Assembly: GCA_036940085.1 (NCBI GenBank)
Contig: JALLBK010000696.1
Location: 1 to 11,030, forward strand
Reading direction: 5' to 3'
DNA from: Discostella pseudostelligera
Lineage: Eukaryota; Bacillariophyta; Thalassiosirophyceae; Thalassiosirales; Thalassiosiraceae
DNA length: 11,030 nucleotides
The notes under the pieces are model-generated. The model searched no databases and was not told the origin of the DNA. It saw only the letters and a list, made by a program, of their open reading frames with translations. The position numbers were made by a program, and so were the translations under genes. Of this stretch, positions 1 through 7,457 are shown piece after piece (within the stretch, counting starts at the first letter, position 1; the number at the start of each line of letters is the position of its first letter).

Positions 1-361
1 TCCTGTCGAGTAGGGCGGCGCCGAGCAAGAACCAAGGTCTAGTGGTAGCACTTGAGCGGCAAGCGATAGTGCCGAAGAGGAAAAAGAAAAAAGATCCAAC
101 CAAAGATTTCCATGGAGGGGTGCTGGTGGGCAGACGGTAGACGGCGCACGGACAGACAAAAGATTCGCCACGTCAGATTGTCTCTCGAGGGCATGAACGT
201 TGGAATTCAGTATCCACGTGGAGTACTCACAGCCAAAGATTTCCAAAGATCCAAAAGATCTTTCGGTCTGCTCGCCCCACCTCTCTCCTCTATGGTAGAG
301 GAGCGAGAGATGAGTCCAACAATAAATTACAATATTGACGCATAAATCATAAACCATAACC
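1..361 (+). promoter_or_regulatory. Upstream region and 5' leader of the TRAP1 gene
   Basis: There is no convincing gene here. An open frame at 112-345 looks fortuitous: it is low-complexity and resembles nothing I know. The stretch holds a CCACGTGG palindrome (214-221), an ACGTCA hexamer (170-175), two copies of CAAAGATTTCC (near 102-112 and 236-246) and a hairpin-forming stretch at 285-303. The last 45 bases before the start codon are AT-rich, and an in-frame TAA lies four codons upstream of the ATG. I looked for heat-shock elements (alternating GAA/TTC) and saw no clear array. The promoter role is inferred from position. Confidence 0.55.
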
Positions 362-2935
362 ATGGCGACAATGCAACTAGCGACAGCAAGGGCAGCACTC
401 CTAGCACCAGCCGCGAGGCGATGGGGTGTTTGCTCATTAAGAAAATCCTCACTGAGGCGGGAGACCGGCCGCTTTCACGACGGCCGACGGCCGCTTTTCT
501 CGACTGTGTCGGGTTCAATGTCAACTGATTCTGTTTCATTGTCAGCATTATTTGCACTATCATGCCCATCATCTTCTTTTGGCCATGATCGACGTTATCG
601 TAGTGCGCACTCCTCGCATAATGATACAAACTATCAAATTGCGCACTTGTCAACAAGCACCTCCTCCACCACCACCGATACCGATAGCAGCATCAACCCT
701 GAAAACATCGACCCCCCTCCCAAAGATGAGATGGAATTCCAGGCAGAAACACGACAATTACTCGATATTGTCACACATTCTCTCTATACGGACAAGGAGG
801 TATTTTTGCGTGAGCTTGTATCCAATGCTAGCGATGCTCTGGAGAAGTTGAGGCATATTCAAGCCACTGGGACATTGTCAGGTACAGCTACATCTACTAC
901 TGCTGAAAACGAGGATGATGTGCCGTTGGAAATTCGCATTACTACCGATGAAGCATCGAACACATTAACCATTACCGATACGGGAATCGGTATGACCAAA
1001 AGTGAAATGATATCTAATCTTGGTACAATTGCACGTAGTGGTTCGAAAGCCTTTGTGGAGGGGATGAAAATCAAGAAGGCGCTGGATGATGCTTCCGATT
1101 TAGATCCACTCGGTCAAGGAATTATTGGGAAATTCGGTGTTGGCTTCTACTCTGGTTTCATGGTTGCTGACCAAGTTGACGTACGTTCAAAGTCGGCAGG
1201 AAAGGTAGCCGATGATAATTCTACCAACACAACTGACGATCATCACCATCATCACCCTGCATTCGTATGGGAATCCACCGGCACCGGCAAATACAGCATC
1301 TCTCCACTCTCACCGGACATTCGTCAAGATCGTGGTACATCCGTGGTACTCCATCTCAAACCAGAAATGGCACAATACTCCAATGAATCTACCGTCGAAT
1401 CCATCCTCAAAAAGTATTCCAACTTTGTTGGATTTCCTATCTTTCTCAATGGCAATCGGGTCAACACCATGGATGCTATTTGGCTTCAAGACCCCAAGAG
1501 TGTCGAGGAGGAGAAACATTCGGAATTTTACAAGTATGTCTCGCACATGCATGATGAACCATTATCAACAATCCACTTCCGGGTCGATGCACCCCTGGAC
1601 ATTAAGGCATTGTTTTACATTCCGAGCTTTCATCAGGAGAAGTATGGAATGGGACGAATGGAGTCCGGAGTGTCATTGTATTCGCGCAAAATATTGATTG
1701 AGGCCAAGTGCTTGGATATCTTGCCGGAATGGTGTCGGTTCATTAAGGGGGTGGTGGACTCGGAGGATTTGCCTTTGAGTATCTCGAGGGAGAAGCCACA
1801 AGATTCGGCGCTGGTGGGTAAGATGAGGAAGGCGTTAACGAGGAAGATTATTTCGCATTTGACTACGATGATGAAGTGAGTTTTTGTGTTGTTGCTGCTT
1901 TTTTCATGTCCACTTCTGGTATCACTTTGAGTGGGTGTTCATCTGACAATAATTCGATTTCCTACTTCCGCAATCGACAGGAAAGACAATGACAAATACA
2001 AAACTGAGTTCTACAAAGAGTACGCCTTATTTCTCAAAGAGGGTGTATGTCAAGACTTTGACTCTCAGCAACCACTGTCGAAACTTCTACTCTTTGAGAC
2101 ATCCAAGGGAATGTCTGGAGAACTCGTGTCACTCGACGAATACGTCTCGCGTTGTCCTCCCGAGCAAAAGAATATTTACTACCTCTTCGCCCCATCGAGG
2201 GAATTGGCATTGCAGAGTCCGTACATGGAAGGATTTGCAAAGCACAAGCGGGAGGTGATCTTTATCTATTCTGGTATTGATGAGTTTGTCATGGCGAATC
2301 TTAAGACATTCGAGGGGCGCAATTTGCTAAGTGCTGATCGCAGTGAGTTGGAGTTACCAAAGTCGGAGGAAAATGATGCCCAGAAAGAAGAAGAAAAGTG
2401 CAATGACGATGATGTATCGACTTCGAAAACCTCCCTGTCGAAGCTTGAAGCCACCGAGTTCTGCAATTGGTTCCAAAATACACTCAAATCCAAAGTTGCC
2501 AAATGCACAACCACCGATCGTCTATCTTCCTCTCCTGCCGTTATTACCGACAACGAATCGGGAGCCTTACGAAATCTAATGCGCATCCTTGAAAGTCAGG
2601 AGGGTGGAACTTCTCCTAGCGCAATGCCCCTGCCAAAGCAAACCGTACTGATTAACCCGAATCATGAAATAATCGTTGGAATACACCACATGAAGGAAAA
2701 GGAACCAGTGCTGGCACAGTTGATTGCAGAACAGATTTTGGACAATTGTTTGGTGGCTGCTGGGTTGTTGAATGATGGGAGAAGTATGCTTCCTAGATTG
2801 AATGACTTGATGCTCTGTGTTGTGAAATCCAGTGTTGACGCAGATCATAAAATGCAGGATGACGTAGATGCCAATGCGGAAGAGGCAAACTCTGAGAAAT
2901 TGGACGATACCGCCGATGTTATCAAAGATAAATAA
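362..2935 (+). CDS. TRAP1: Mitochondrial HSP90 chaperone (TRAP1 type), two exons
   Basis: ATP-dependent HSP90 chaperone of 822 aa, expected in the mitochondrial matrix. Exons are 362-1875 and 1981-2935, split in phase 2. Residues 1 to about 48 are rich in Arg, Ala and Ser and acid-poor, ending near RRPLFST, a typical mitochondrial presequence. The N-terminal ATPase shows RELVSNASDALEKLR (150-164, with E151 and N155), DTGIGM (206-211) and GKFGVGFYSGFMVAD (256-270). The middle domain carries LPLSISREKPQDSAL near 470-484, with the catalytic-loop Arg at 476, in the wording used by plant and algal organellar HSP90s. Exon 2 holds the rest of the middle domain (NIYYLFAP) and the dimerisation domain (AAGLLNDGRSMLPRLN). 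Oddities are a His/Asp-rich insert around 283-299 and an acidic tail of about 35 residues. There is no MEEVD or KDEL ending, so it is neither the cytosolic nor the ER paralogue. The ATG at 362 is the first after an in-frame stop. Confidence 0.95.
1876..1980 (+). other. Intron of TRAP1 (105 nt, phase 2)
   Basis: The donor is GTGAGT after ...ATGATGAA and the acceptor is ATCGACAG before GAAAGACAAT. Splicing restores AA|G (Lys) and joins the two halves of the HSP90 middle domain without gain or loss. Unspliced RNA reads AAG TGA and stops at once after residue 505. Confidence 0.93.
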
Positions 2936-2970
2936 TAACATTTAGTGGAATGGAAATTTGGCCAATTCCC

Positions 2971-3795
2971 TCAACCAGTTTCTGTAGGTACGTTTGGAGC
3001 GTGATCCAATAGGAGAATCTTATCTCGCGACCGCGGCCGTAGATATGGCGATACATACTCGTAGAGCTTCATCAACAATGAGTTTACGGGCCCGACACGT
3101 ATCTGATGGATTCTATCAGGATATGCAATTTGCAGCAACTTTTCCATCCCGATGATTGACCCCAATGGCGGGGGAGGTAGGAGTCTCATATTGGATGTAT
3201 CAACGTACAATACCATGGACTCTGAGATACTGTTGACCATCGTCGACATCTCCTTCTCTTCGGAACACGTACTGCGCTTTGAAATTATGGATAGGGCATG
3301 CTCAATAACCAATACATGATAACGAATCCCATCATCAACGCCCGTCTTCCACCAGTCTAGCAGTGCCGTTCGAGCATGTAGGATGGCCCTCCCCTCACCA
3401 TCAAAGCCGGCAAAGCAAAATGCACCAGATTGACATACGTCGACCAAGTACTGCGAGGGCAAGAACGAGCTATTGTCGTGGTTTCTACTCTCCATAACAG
3501 TCGTATCTGCCAATCGAAATATCGGAGCACCGTCGATGTCAACACATTCGAAAGCGGCGACAAGTGCCTCGACATTGTATGACCTTCTCCAATTTAATGC
3601 TCCAAGAATCTTATTATCGCGGGCATAAGTGAATGGCCTACCTGGCACAGATAAGACGGACTTCAGGTAACTGTTACTGTAGAGTTTGTCAATTTCAGGA
3701 TGAGTTAGATGGAATGATGATCGGAGCGCGGCCACCGAATCCATGATATCAAAGTTGTCGCTACCGTTGGCGTTGTCGTTGGGAGTGTCGGCCAT
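2971..3795 (-). CDS. CRAL-TRIO (Sec14-like) lipid-binding domain protein
   Basis: Single-exon protein of 274 aa. The first 30 residues are polar and probably disordered, with no signal peptide. Residues 45-85 fit the helical CRAL-TRIO N-terminal region (LGALNWRRSYNVEALVAAFE). Residues 130-265 fit the lipid-binding lobe: DGEGRAILHAR (132-142) matches the family's 'D..GRPv' strand, followed by MVLYVDTSNM (194-203), LQIAYPDRIHQIRVGPVNSL (221-240) and VSPYLRPRSRDKILLL (248-263), which match the 'YPERL..n.P..f..lw..vkPfl...t..KI' pattern. Such proteins bind or exchange phosphoinositides, phosphatidylcholine, tocopherols or other lipids; the ligand cannot be read here. I start at the ATG at 3795. 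The frame stays open to a GTG 13 codons further up, but that is not a likely eukaryotic start. It is tail-to-tail with TRAP1 (35-bp gap) and divergent from the gene at 4226. Confidence 0.85.
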   Translation of the reverse strand: MADTPNDNANGSDNFDIMDSVAALRSSFHLTHPEIDKLYSNSYLKSVLSVPGRPFTYARDNKILGALNWRRSYNVEALVAAFECVDIDGAPIFRLADTTVMESRNHDNSSFLPSQYLVDVCQSGAFCFAGFDGEGRAILHARTALLDWWKTGVDDGIRYHVLVIEHALSIISKRSTCSEEKEMSTMVNSISESMVLYVDTSNMRLLPPPPLGSIIGMEKLLQIAYPDRIHQIRVGPVNSLLMKLYEYVSPYLRPRSRDKILLLDHAPNVPTETG

Positions 3796-4225
3796 GACAC
3801 TTGTTCTCGTCGTCTTCGGCGGATTACCTCGCACCGCAGCAGTCGACTTCAGGCCCCCTCTCTAGAAAGGGACCGAGCTGCGCTCATTGTTGAGATGCCG
3901 AGACGGCACCGAAGGATTGGGGCTCTAGAGAACAACTACTACGTCTTCTTCGACATGAACATTGTCATGGTCGAGTGTTGATTGTTGAGTGTTGAGATCT
4001 CCCGCCATTTTTTCGCAAGATCTTTCTTATTCATCGCCGCAATCTCGCTCATCTCTCTTCCCGCTAATTTCGCCACTCCTACGATCGAGCAGCAGCGAAA
4101 CCGACGACATCGACAGTCGACAGTCGACAGCGACGAGCGACGAAGCCGAAGCCAAAAGGCAAGCACCACGAGCATCATTATTCTTTGGTGACACCGCGGA
4201 AAGTAACCCGTAGATTTGATGAACA
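3796..4225. promoter_or_regulatory. Divergent promoter region between the CRAL-TRIO gene and the 4226 gene
   Basis: 430 bp separate two start codons pointing away from each other, so both promoters should lie here. Visible elements are two TCTAGA palindromes (3861-3866 and around 3923), a GTTGA-rich stretch (3978-3996), the decamer ATCTCCCGCC (3997-4006), which recurs upstream of the MATE gene, and a triple CGACAGT-type repeat (4111-4131). There is no clear TATA box. A TTG-initiated frame around 3982-4191 looks like a signal peptide but has no ATG and is discounted. Confidence 0.5.
4111..4131 (+). repeat. Three tandem 7-bp units (CGACAGT/CGACAGC)
   Basis: Three consecutive heptamers, CGACAGT, CGACAGT and CGACAGC, create two overlapping GTCGAC palindromes. 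They lie about 95 bp upstream of the start codon at 4226. This could be a small slippage repeat in the leader or promoter; no function can be claimed. Confidence 0.7.
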
Positions 4226-4953
4226 ATGTTGTGGAAGAGCATCGCAACATCCTTCGCTCGTAGAAGTATTCCTGTTGGCCAAGTACGGTGTGCTCTCCCG
4301 TCTTTTGGCGGATACGTGTCATCGTCGTCACCACCTCGGCGGACGAATATCACGGTAAGTGTTCCAGTCTCCGGTGTCATCATAAATGTGTTGCTTTGTA
4401 AACTCATAATGCACGTGATAAATTTCGTATTGATGCTCGATTTGATCATATTCCAATGTTCGGCGCCATGTAGTACTCTGGAGGTGAGTTTATGTCGCAG
4501 TGAATACCTTTCTGCCGCGATGTTGTGAGATGGCGTACACGAATCTCATATCCCACCACCAAAACAAATACAAAATCATTATATACAGGACAAGCCAGCG
4601 AGGGTCAAGGGGGATATTATGGCTCTGGGGGTGCTCGTGCATCGATCAAAGTCGAAACTGAACACAGACCTGAAATGGTAGCACTTGCCGCCGATGTCGA
4701 GAATTTAACATTGGTTATGGAAGAAATTGACAAACTTGATGCTATGCTGGAAGAGGAGAAAGAACTGCATGCGGGAAAAGGTGTTACTGGGAAGGCATTA
4801 GAGATTAGTTCCAAAATTAAGAAAATCATGACCAGTGCAGATGTCATGGATTGTCTCAATAGGCTGGAGGTAGAGGGGGAGCCGGTGTGGGGCCTCTCCT
4901 GCGAGGAGCGGGATTTGGTCTATGCAGCGAGGCAGAAAGTGAATGAATGCTGA
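4226..4953 (+). CDS. Unassigned small, probably mitochondrial protein (three exons, one a 10-nt microexon)
   Basis: I do not recognise this family. The model is exon 1 4226-4354 (43 codons), microexon 4474-4483 and exon 3 4589-4953, giving 167 aa. Residues 1 to about 40 contain many Ser and Arg and no acidic residue (starting MLWKSIATSFARRS), a likely mitochondrial presequence. Residues 44-66 form a Gly/Ser/Tyr-rich segment (YSGGQASEGQGGYYGSGG). Residues 70-130 are charged and probably helical, possibly coiled-coil, with an acidic patch near 100-107 (LEEEKELH). The end, GLSCEERDLVYAARQKVNEC, is a compact amphipathic stretch. The ATG at 4226 is fixed by a TGA two codons upstream. The Gly-rich run before a helix loosely recalls mitochondrial ATPase inhibitors, but the key residues of that family are not visible, so I do not assign it. 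The gene itself is likely; its function is unknown. Confidence 0.75.
4355..4473 (+). other. Intron 1 of the 4226 gene (119 nt, phase 0)
   Basis: The donor is GTAAGT after ...AATATCACG and the acceptor is CCATGTAG. Between about 4368 and the acceptor there is no other AG, as expected for an AG-exclusion zone. The intron contains no in-frame stop, so retention would extend the frame to a TGA at 4526-4528 (100 aa). Confidence 0.75.
4474..4483 (+). other. 10-nt microexon (TACTCTGGAG)
   Basis: It is flanked by an acceptor (ATGTAG) and a strong donor (GTGAGT). It adds Tyr-Ser-Gly plus the first base of Gly47. Exon 1 ends in phase 0 and exon 3 begins with two bases of a codon, so an exon of 3n+1 nt is needed to keep the frame; 10 nt fits exactly. 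Skipping it gives a frameshift and a TAG at 4679-4681. Confidence 0.72.
4484..4588 (+). other. Intron 2 of the 4226 gene (105 nt, phase 1)
   Basis: The donor is GTGAGT at 4484 and the acceptor is TATATACAG ending at 4588. It joins G|GA to make Gly47. Retained sequence reaches a stop within seven codons. Confidence 0.78.
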
Positions 4954-5545
4954 GCAGCGTAACATTATGATGTTGAACCATATCCAAAATTGTGGGCACA
5001 TGAATACCTGGAATATTGTCGGCGAGACAATGACACTGCAGATTAAAGATTTTACGGTAGACTCTCTGTTCAATGATGACAGCGATGCGAAGAAATATTT
5101 GTCAACCATTACAATATCAATATTATCACAACCATGCCATTATACCACTATGCTTACGATGGATGTTACAAGAGGAGCAAAAAAATTATTGCGTCGAGCG
5201 TCTCCCTCTGAATTACTGCCACGTGGATGAACTCAGAGTCGAGTCATCAAAGGTCGGTCATCAATCTCCCGCCGATTAACTTCCACGTGTCGTCTTGTCC
5301 TCTTGTCTCCTGCTAAATTTCTGCCACTGAAGTCGAGTCAATGCGAGTTCCATTCGCTGACGGCTGCGGAGTATGATACGGATGATGACGTCAGAGATGT
5401 CACCTGTTCCATGACCATGATGTTGTTCATGATGTTGATGTGCACCATGCTGCACCATGAACCATGGCGGATGGCGGGCATTGGCTATCCGATATCCGAT
5501 CTACCATCCACCACCGCAACGGATTGTCGATGTACATGATGCACC
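4954..5545 (+). promoter_or_regulatory. 3' end of the 4226 gene and promoter/leader of the MATE gene
   Basis: 592 bp hold no convincing gene. The left part (4954-5200) is AT-rich and probably includes the 3' UTR and poly(A) site of the upstream gene; its open frame (4943-5230) has no recognisable protein character. The right part holds CACGTG at 5220-5225 (inside CCACGTGG) and at 5284-5289, the decamer ATCTCCCGCC (5264-5273) and a full TGACGTCA palindrome (5386-5393). From 5411 many ATGs crowd the sequence, with GCACCATG three times between 5440 and 5550. Confidence 0.55.
5386..5393. promoter_or_regulatory. TGACGTCA palindrome (CRE-type bZIP site)
   Basis: A perfect 8-bp cAMP-response-element palindrome lies 153 bp upstream of the MATE start codon. 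In diatoms, TGACGT and ACGTCA are the CO2/cAMP-responsive elements known from carbonic anhydrase promoters and bound by bZIP factors. Function here is inferred from sequence and position. Confidence 0.5.
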
Positions 5546-7420
5546 ATGTACGGTGAACCAATGATGTCTGCGACGCAATTATTACGAAGACCAAAACGAA
5601 ATCCGCATATGAGAATCATTGCGAGTTTCCTCTGCATATTCTGCACCCTTCCATTGCCCGCAAGTGCGTTTCCAATTTCAGCATGCCATCGTCGTCGTCG
5701 TCGTCATCATGCTTGCGACAGTGCCATCCGATTGCACCGAAATACTTTCGCCATCAAAACTAAAAGAGTTAATGGATATCATCGCTCTTCACTGATACTG
5801 CAAGATCATTCGTCTGTGAGTCTGTATTCAGATGACTCGGATGAACAAGTGAATCAATCATCTCAACCGAGTGATGCAACAACGACTACCCCATTTGTGG
5901 GCCTTCCATCCTACAGCAGGATTCTCACATTTGTGGCAGCTACCTTCCTTATTTGGGTTTCAGAACCACTGCTTAGTCTTGTTGACTCGGCAGCTGTAGG
6001 TCGATATGCTGGGAAAACATCAGGTACGACAAATCTATCATCTGTGGTCCAGCTAGCTGCTTTGGGACCAGCAACAACAGTGTGTGATAGCTGTATTTAT
6101 TTGACGCTGTTTCTTTCGATGGCTGCTACGAAGAAACTGGCAAAGGCATTTGCAAAAGAAGATCTGAAAAAACAGATCCAAACTCTATCTCATGTACTTG
6201 GTGCTAGCCTTGCAGTAGGTGCATTACTATTGGTATTCATTATTTTCCGAGGTGAGAGTTTATTAGCTGCAGTCATTGGACCAGCAGGAGCCACGATATC
6301 GGTAGAGACTGCCAGAGGAGCTATGAAATCAATAGATTTGACGCAGGAGGTACTCCGTGCTTCGCTGGATTACACTCGTATTCGATCGGTAGTCACTCCA
6401 ATTGCGGTTATGGGTATGACATCGCAGGCAGCGCTACTTTGTGCACAGGATACTCGAACACCCGCACTTGCCGTTCTGGTTGCTAGTGTAGTCAATATTG
6501 TGGGAGATTACTTCTTCGTGGCTAAGATGCGATGGGGGATTCGCGGTGCAGCAATCGCAACGAGTTTGGCAAGTTTACTGTCAAACGGGATGCTCGTGGG
6601 TCAGGTATCGAAGATGATGAATGGCTGGAAGAATGCATATCGAGAAACGATGAAGATCGAAACAGATTATCAAAACGACGAGAGAGATCCACTTTCCATT
6701 CCATTTATTTCTCTCCCTGACCGGAAATCTCTCGTCTCTCTCCTGCTACTTGCTGGACCGATGTTCTTTGTCATGGTGGGGAAGATTGCGGGATATTTCG
6801 CGATGACTGTTCGTGCGGGGAGCTTTGGCATGGTTGCTCTTGCGTGTCATAGTGTTCTGACAAGAATGTTCTTCTTCTTGAACACTCTCGGAGATGCCGT
6901 GAGCCAATCTGCGCAGACTTATCTGCCTGGCCTGTTGTACCAAAAGAAATTATTGGAAAAGGAGGCAAGAGAAGGAGGTGATGTAATTCCTGCGTCGACT
7001 TCAGAAATATACAATGCTCGAACTCTCGTGAAACGCCTCCTATTAATATCCTCCGTAATTGGGATTGCAAATTGCGTAAATGGGCAGTTCATTTCGAAGA
7101 ATGCTGGACGAGCTTTCACAAATGACGCTTCCTTAGCGTCTCTCATGTCGCAGGTGAGCCCACTCATGGGACTCTCATTAGTTCTCCATCCTTTGACCAT
7201 GTGTTTGGAGGGAGCTATAATTGCCGCAAGCGATACAGGATATTTGGTTGGAACCTACGTTGTATCGATTTTGGTCTTACTAGGACAATTGAGCTTCTGT
7301 TGTAAGGACTTTATGGGCGTGTGGTATGCTATGTTAATGTTTCAATTCATACGTCTTATTCAGTTCGGATCCAGGGCCTGGCGACTAACAGCACCCGCAA
7401 AAGCGAAGGTAGCCAGATGA
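5546..7420 (+). CDS. Plastid-targeted MATE family transporter
   Basis: Single-exon protein of 624 aa. The leader is bipartite: a hydrophobic signal peptide (about residues 22-41, RIIASFLCIFCTLPLPASA) ends at ASA|FP with Phe42 at the new N-terminus, then comes an Arg/His/Ser-rich acid-poor segment to about 85. That is the diatom complex-plastid import signal. From about 125 a polytopic domain begins with WVSEPLLSLVDSAAVGR, the opening helix typical of plant and algal DTX/EDS5-like MATE proteins, and continues with LAALGPATTVCDS, TRTPALAVLVASVVNIVGDY, GIRGAAIATSLASLLSNG and a second half from about 395. MATE carriers export organic cations, phenolics, citrate or hormones using H+ or Na+ gradients; the substrate is not readable. 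It probably sits in a plastid envelope membrane. The start at 5546 is the first ATG after an in-frame TGA; the ATG at 5609 (Met22) would give a more conventional signal peptide. It is tail-to-tail with RIB43A. Confidence 0.9.
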   Translation: MYGEPMMSATQLLRRPKRNPHMRIIASFLCIFCTLPLPASAFPISACHRRRRRHHACDSAIRLHRNTFAIKTKRVNGYHRSSLILQDHSSVSLYSDDSDEQVNQSSQPSDATTTTPFVGLPSYSRILTFVAATFLIWVSEPLLSLVDSAAVGRYAGKTSGTTNLSSVVQLAALGPATTVCDSCIYLTLFLSMAATKKLAKAFAKEDLKKQIQTLSHVLGASLAVGALLLVFIIFRGESLLAAVIGPAGATISVETARGAMKSIDLTQEVLRASLDYTRIRSVVTPIAVMGMTSQAALLCAQDTRTPALAVLVASVVNIVGDYFFVAKMRWGIRGAAIATSLASLLSNGMLVGQVSKMMNGWKNAYRETMKIETDYQNDERDPLSIPFISLPDRKSLVSLLLLAGPMFFVMVGKIAGYFAMTVRAGSFGMVALACHSVLTRMFFFLNTLGDAVSQSAQTYLPGLLYQKKLLEKEAREGGDVIPASTSEIYNARTLVKRLLLISSVIGIANCVNGQFISKNAGRAFTNDASLASLMSQVSPLMGLSLVLHPLTMCLEGAIIAASDTGYLVGTYVVSILVLLGQLSFCCKDFMGVWYAMLMFQFIRLIQFGSRAWRLTAPAKAKVAR

Positions 7421-7457
7421 TCATGCAGCACTGAGTAACAGTACTTTAGAGGCATCA

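Noticed and set aside
36..80. GTCTAGTGGTAGCAC resembling a tRNA D-arm
   Set aside because: No matching acceptor stem, anticodon arm or GGTTCGAATCC-type T-arm follows.
112..345. 77-codon open frame upstream of TRAP1
   Set aside because: No domain character, overlaps the probable TRAP1 leader, and its composition looks like non-coding sequence read by chance.
3796..3834. N-terminal extension of the CRAL-TRIO protein by 13 residues
   Set aside because: It would begin at GTG; the ATG at 3795 has a good context and is the expected eukaryotic start.
3982..4191. Signal-peptide-like open frame (hydrophobic run near its start)
   Set aside because: It begins at TTG, a TGA lies just upstream in frame, and there is no ATG; it lies in a divergent promoter.
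4226..4528. 100-aa unspliced protein as the main product of the 4226 gene
   Set aside because: It reads through a GTAAGT donor and loses the long, orderly C-terminal part encoded at 4589-4953; kept only as an intron-retention outcome.
5072..5210. TGATGA and CTGA boxes suggesting a C/D snoRNA
   Set aside because: The boxes are about 135 nt apart, without a terminal stem; both motifs are common by chance.
4943..5230. 95-codon frame overlapping the end of the 4226 gene
   Set aside because: No recognisable family, AT-rich, and overlaps the stop of a better-supported gene.
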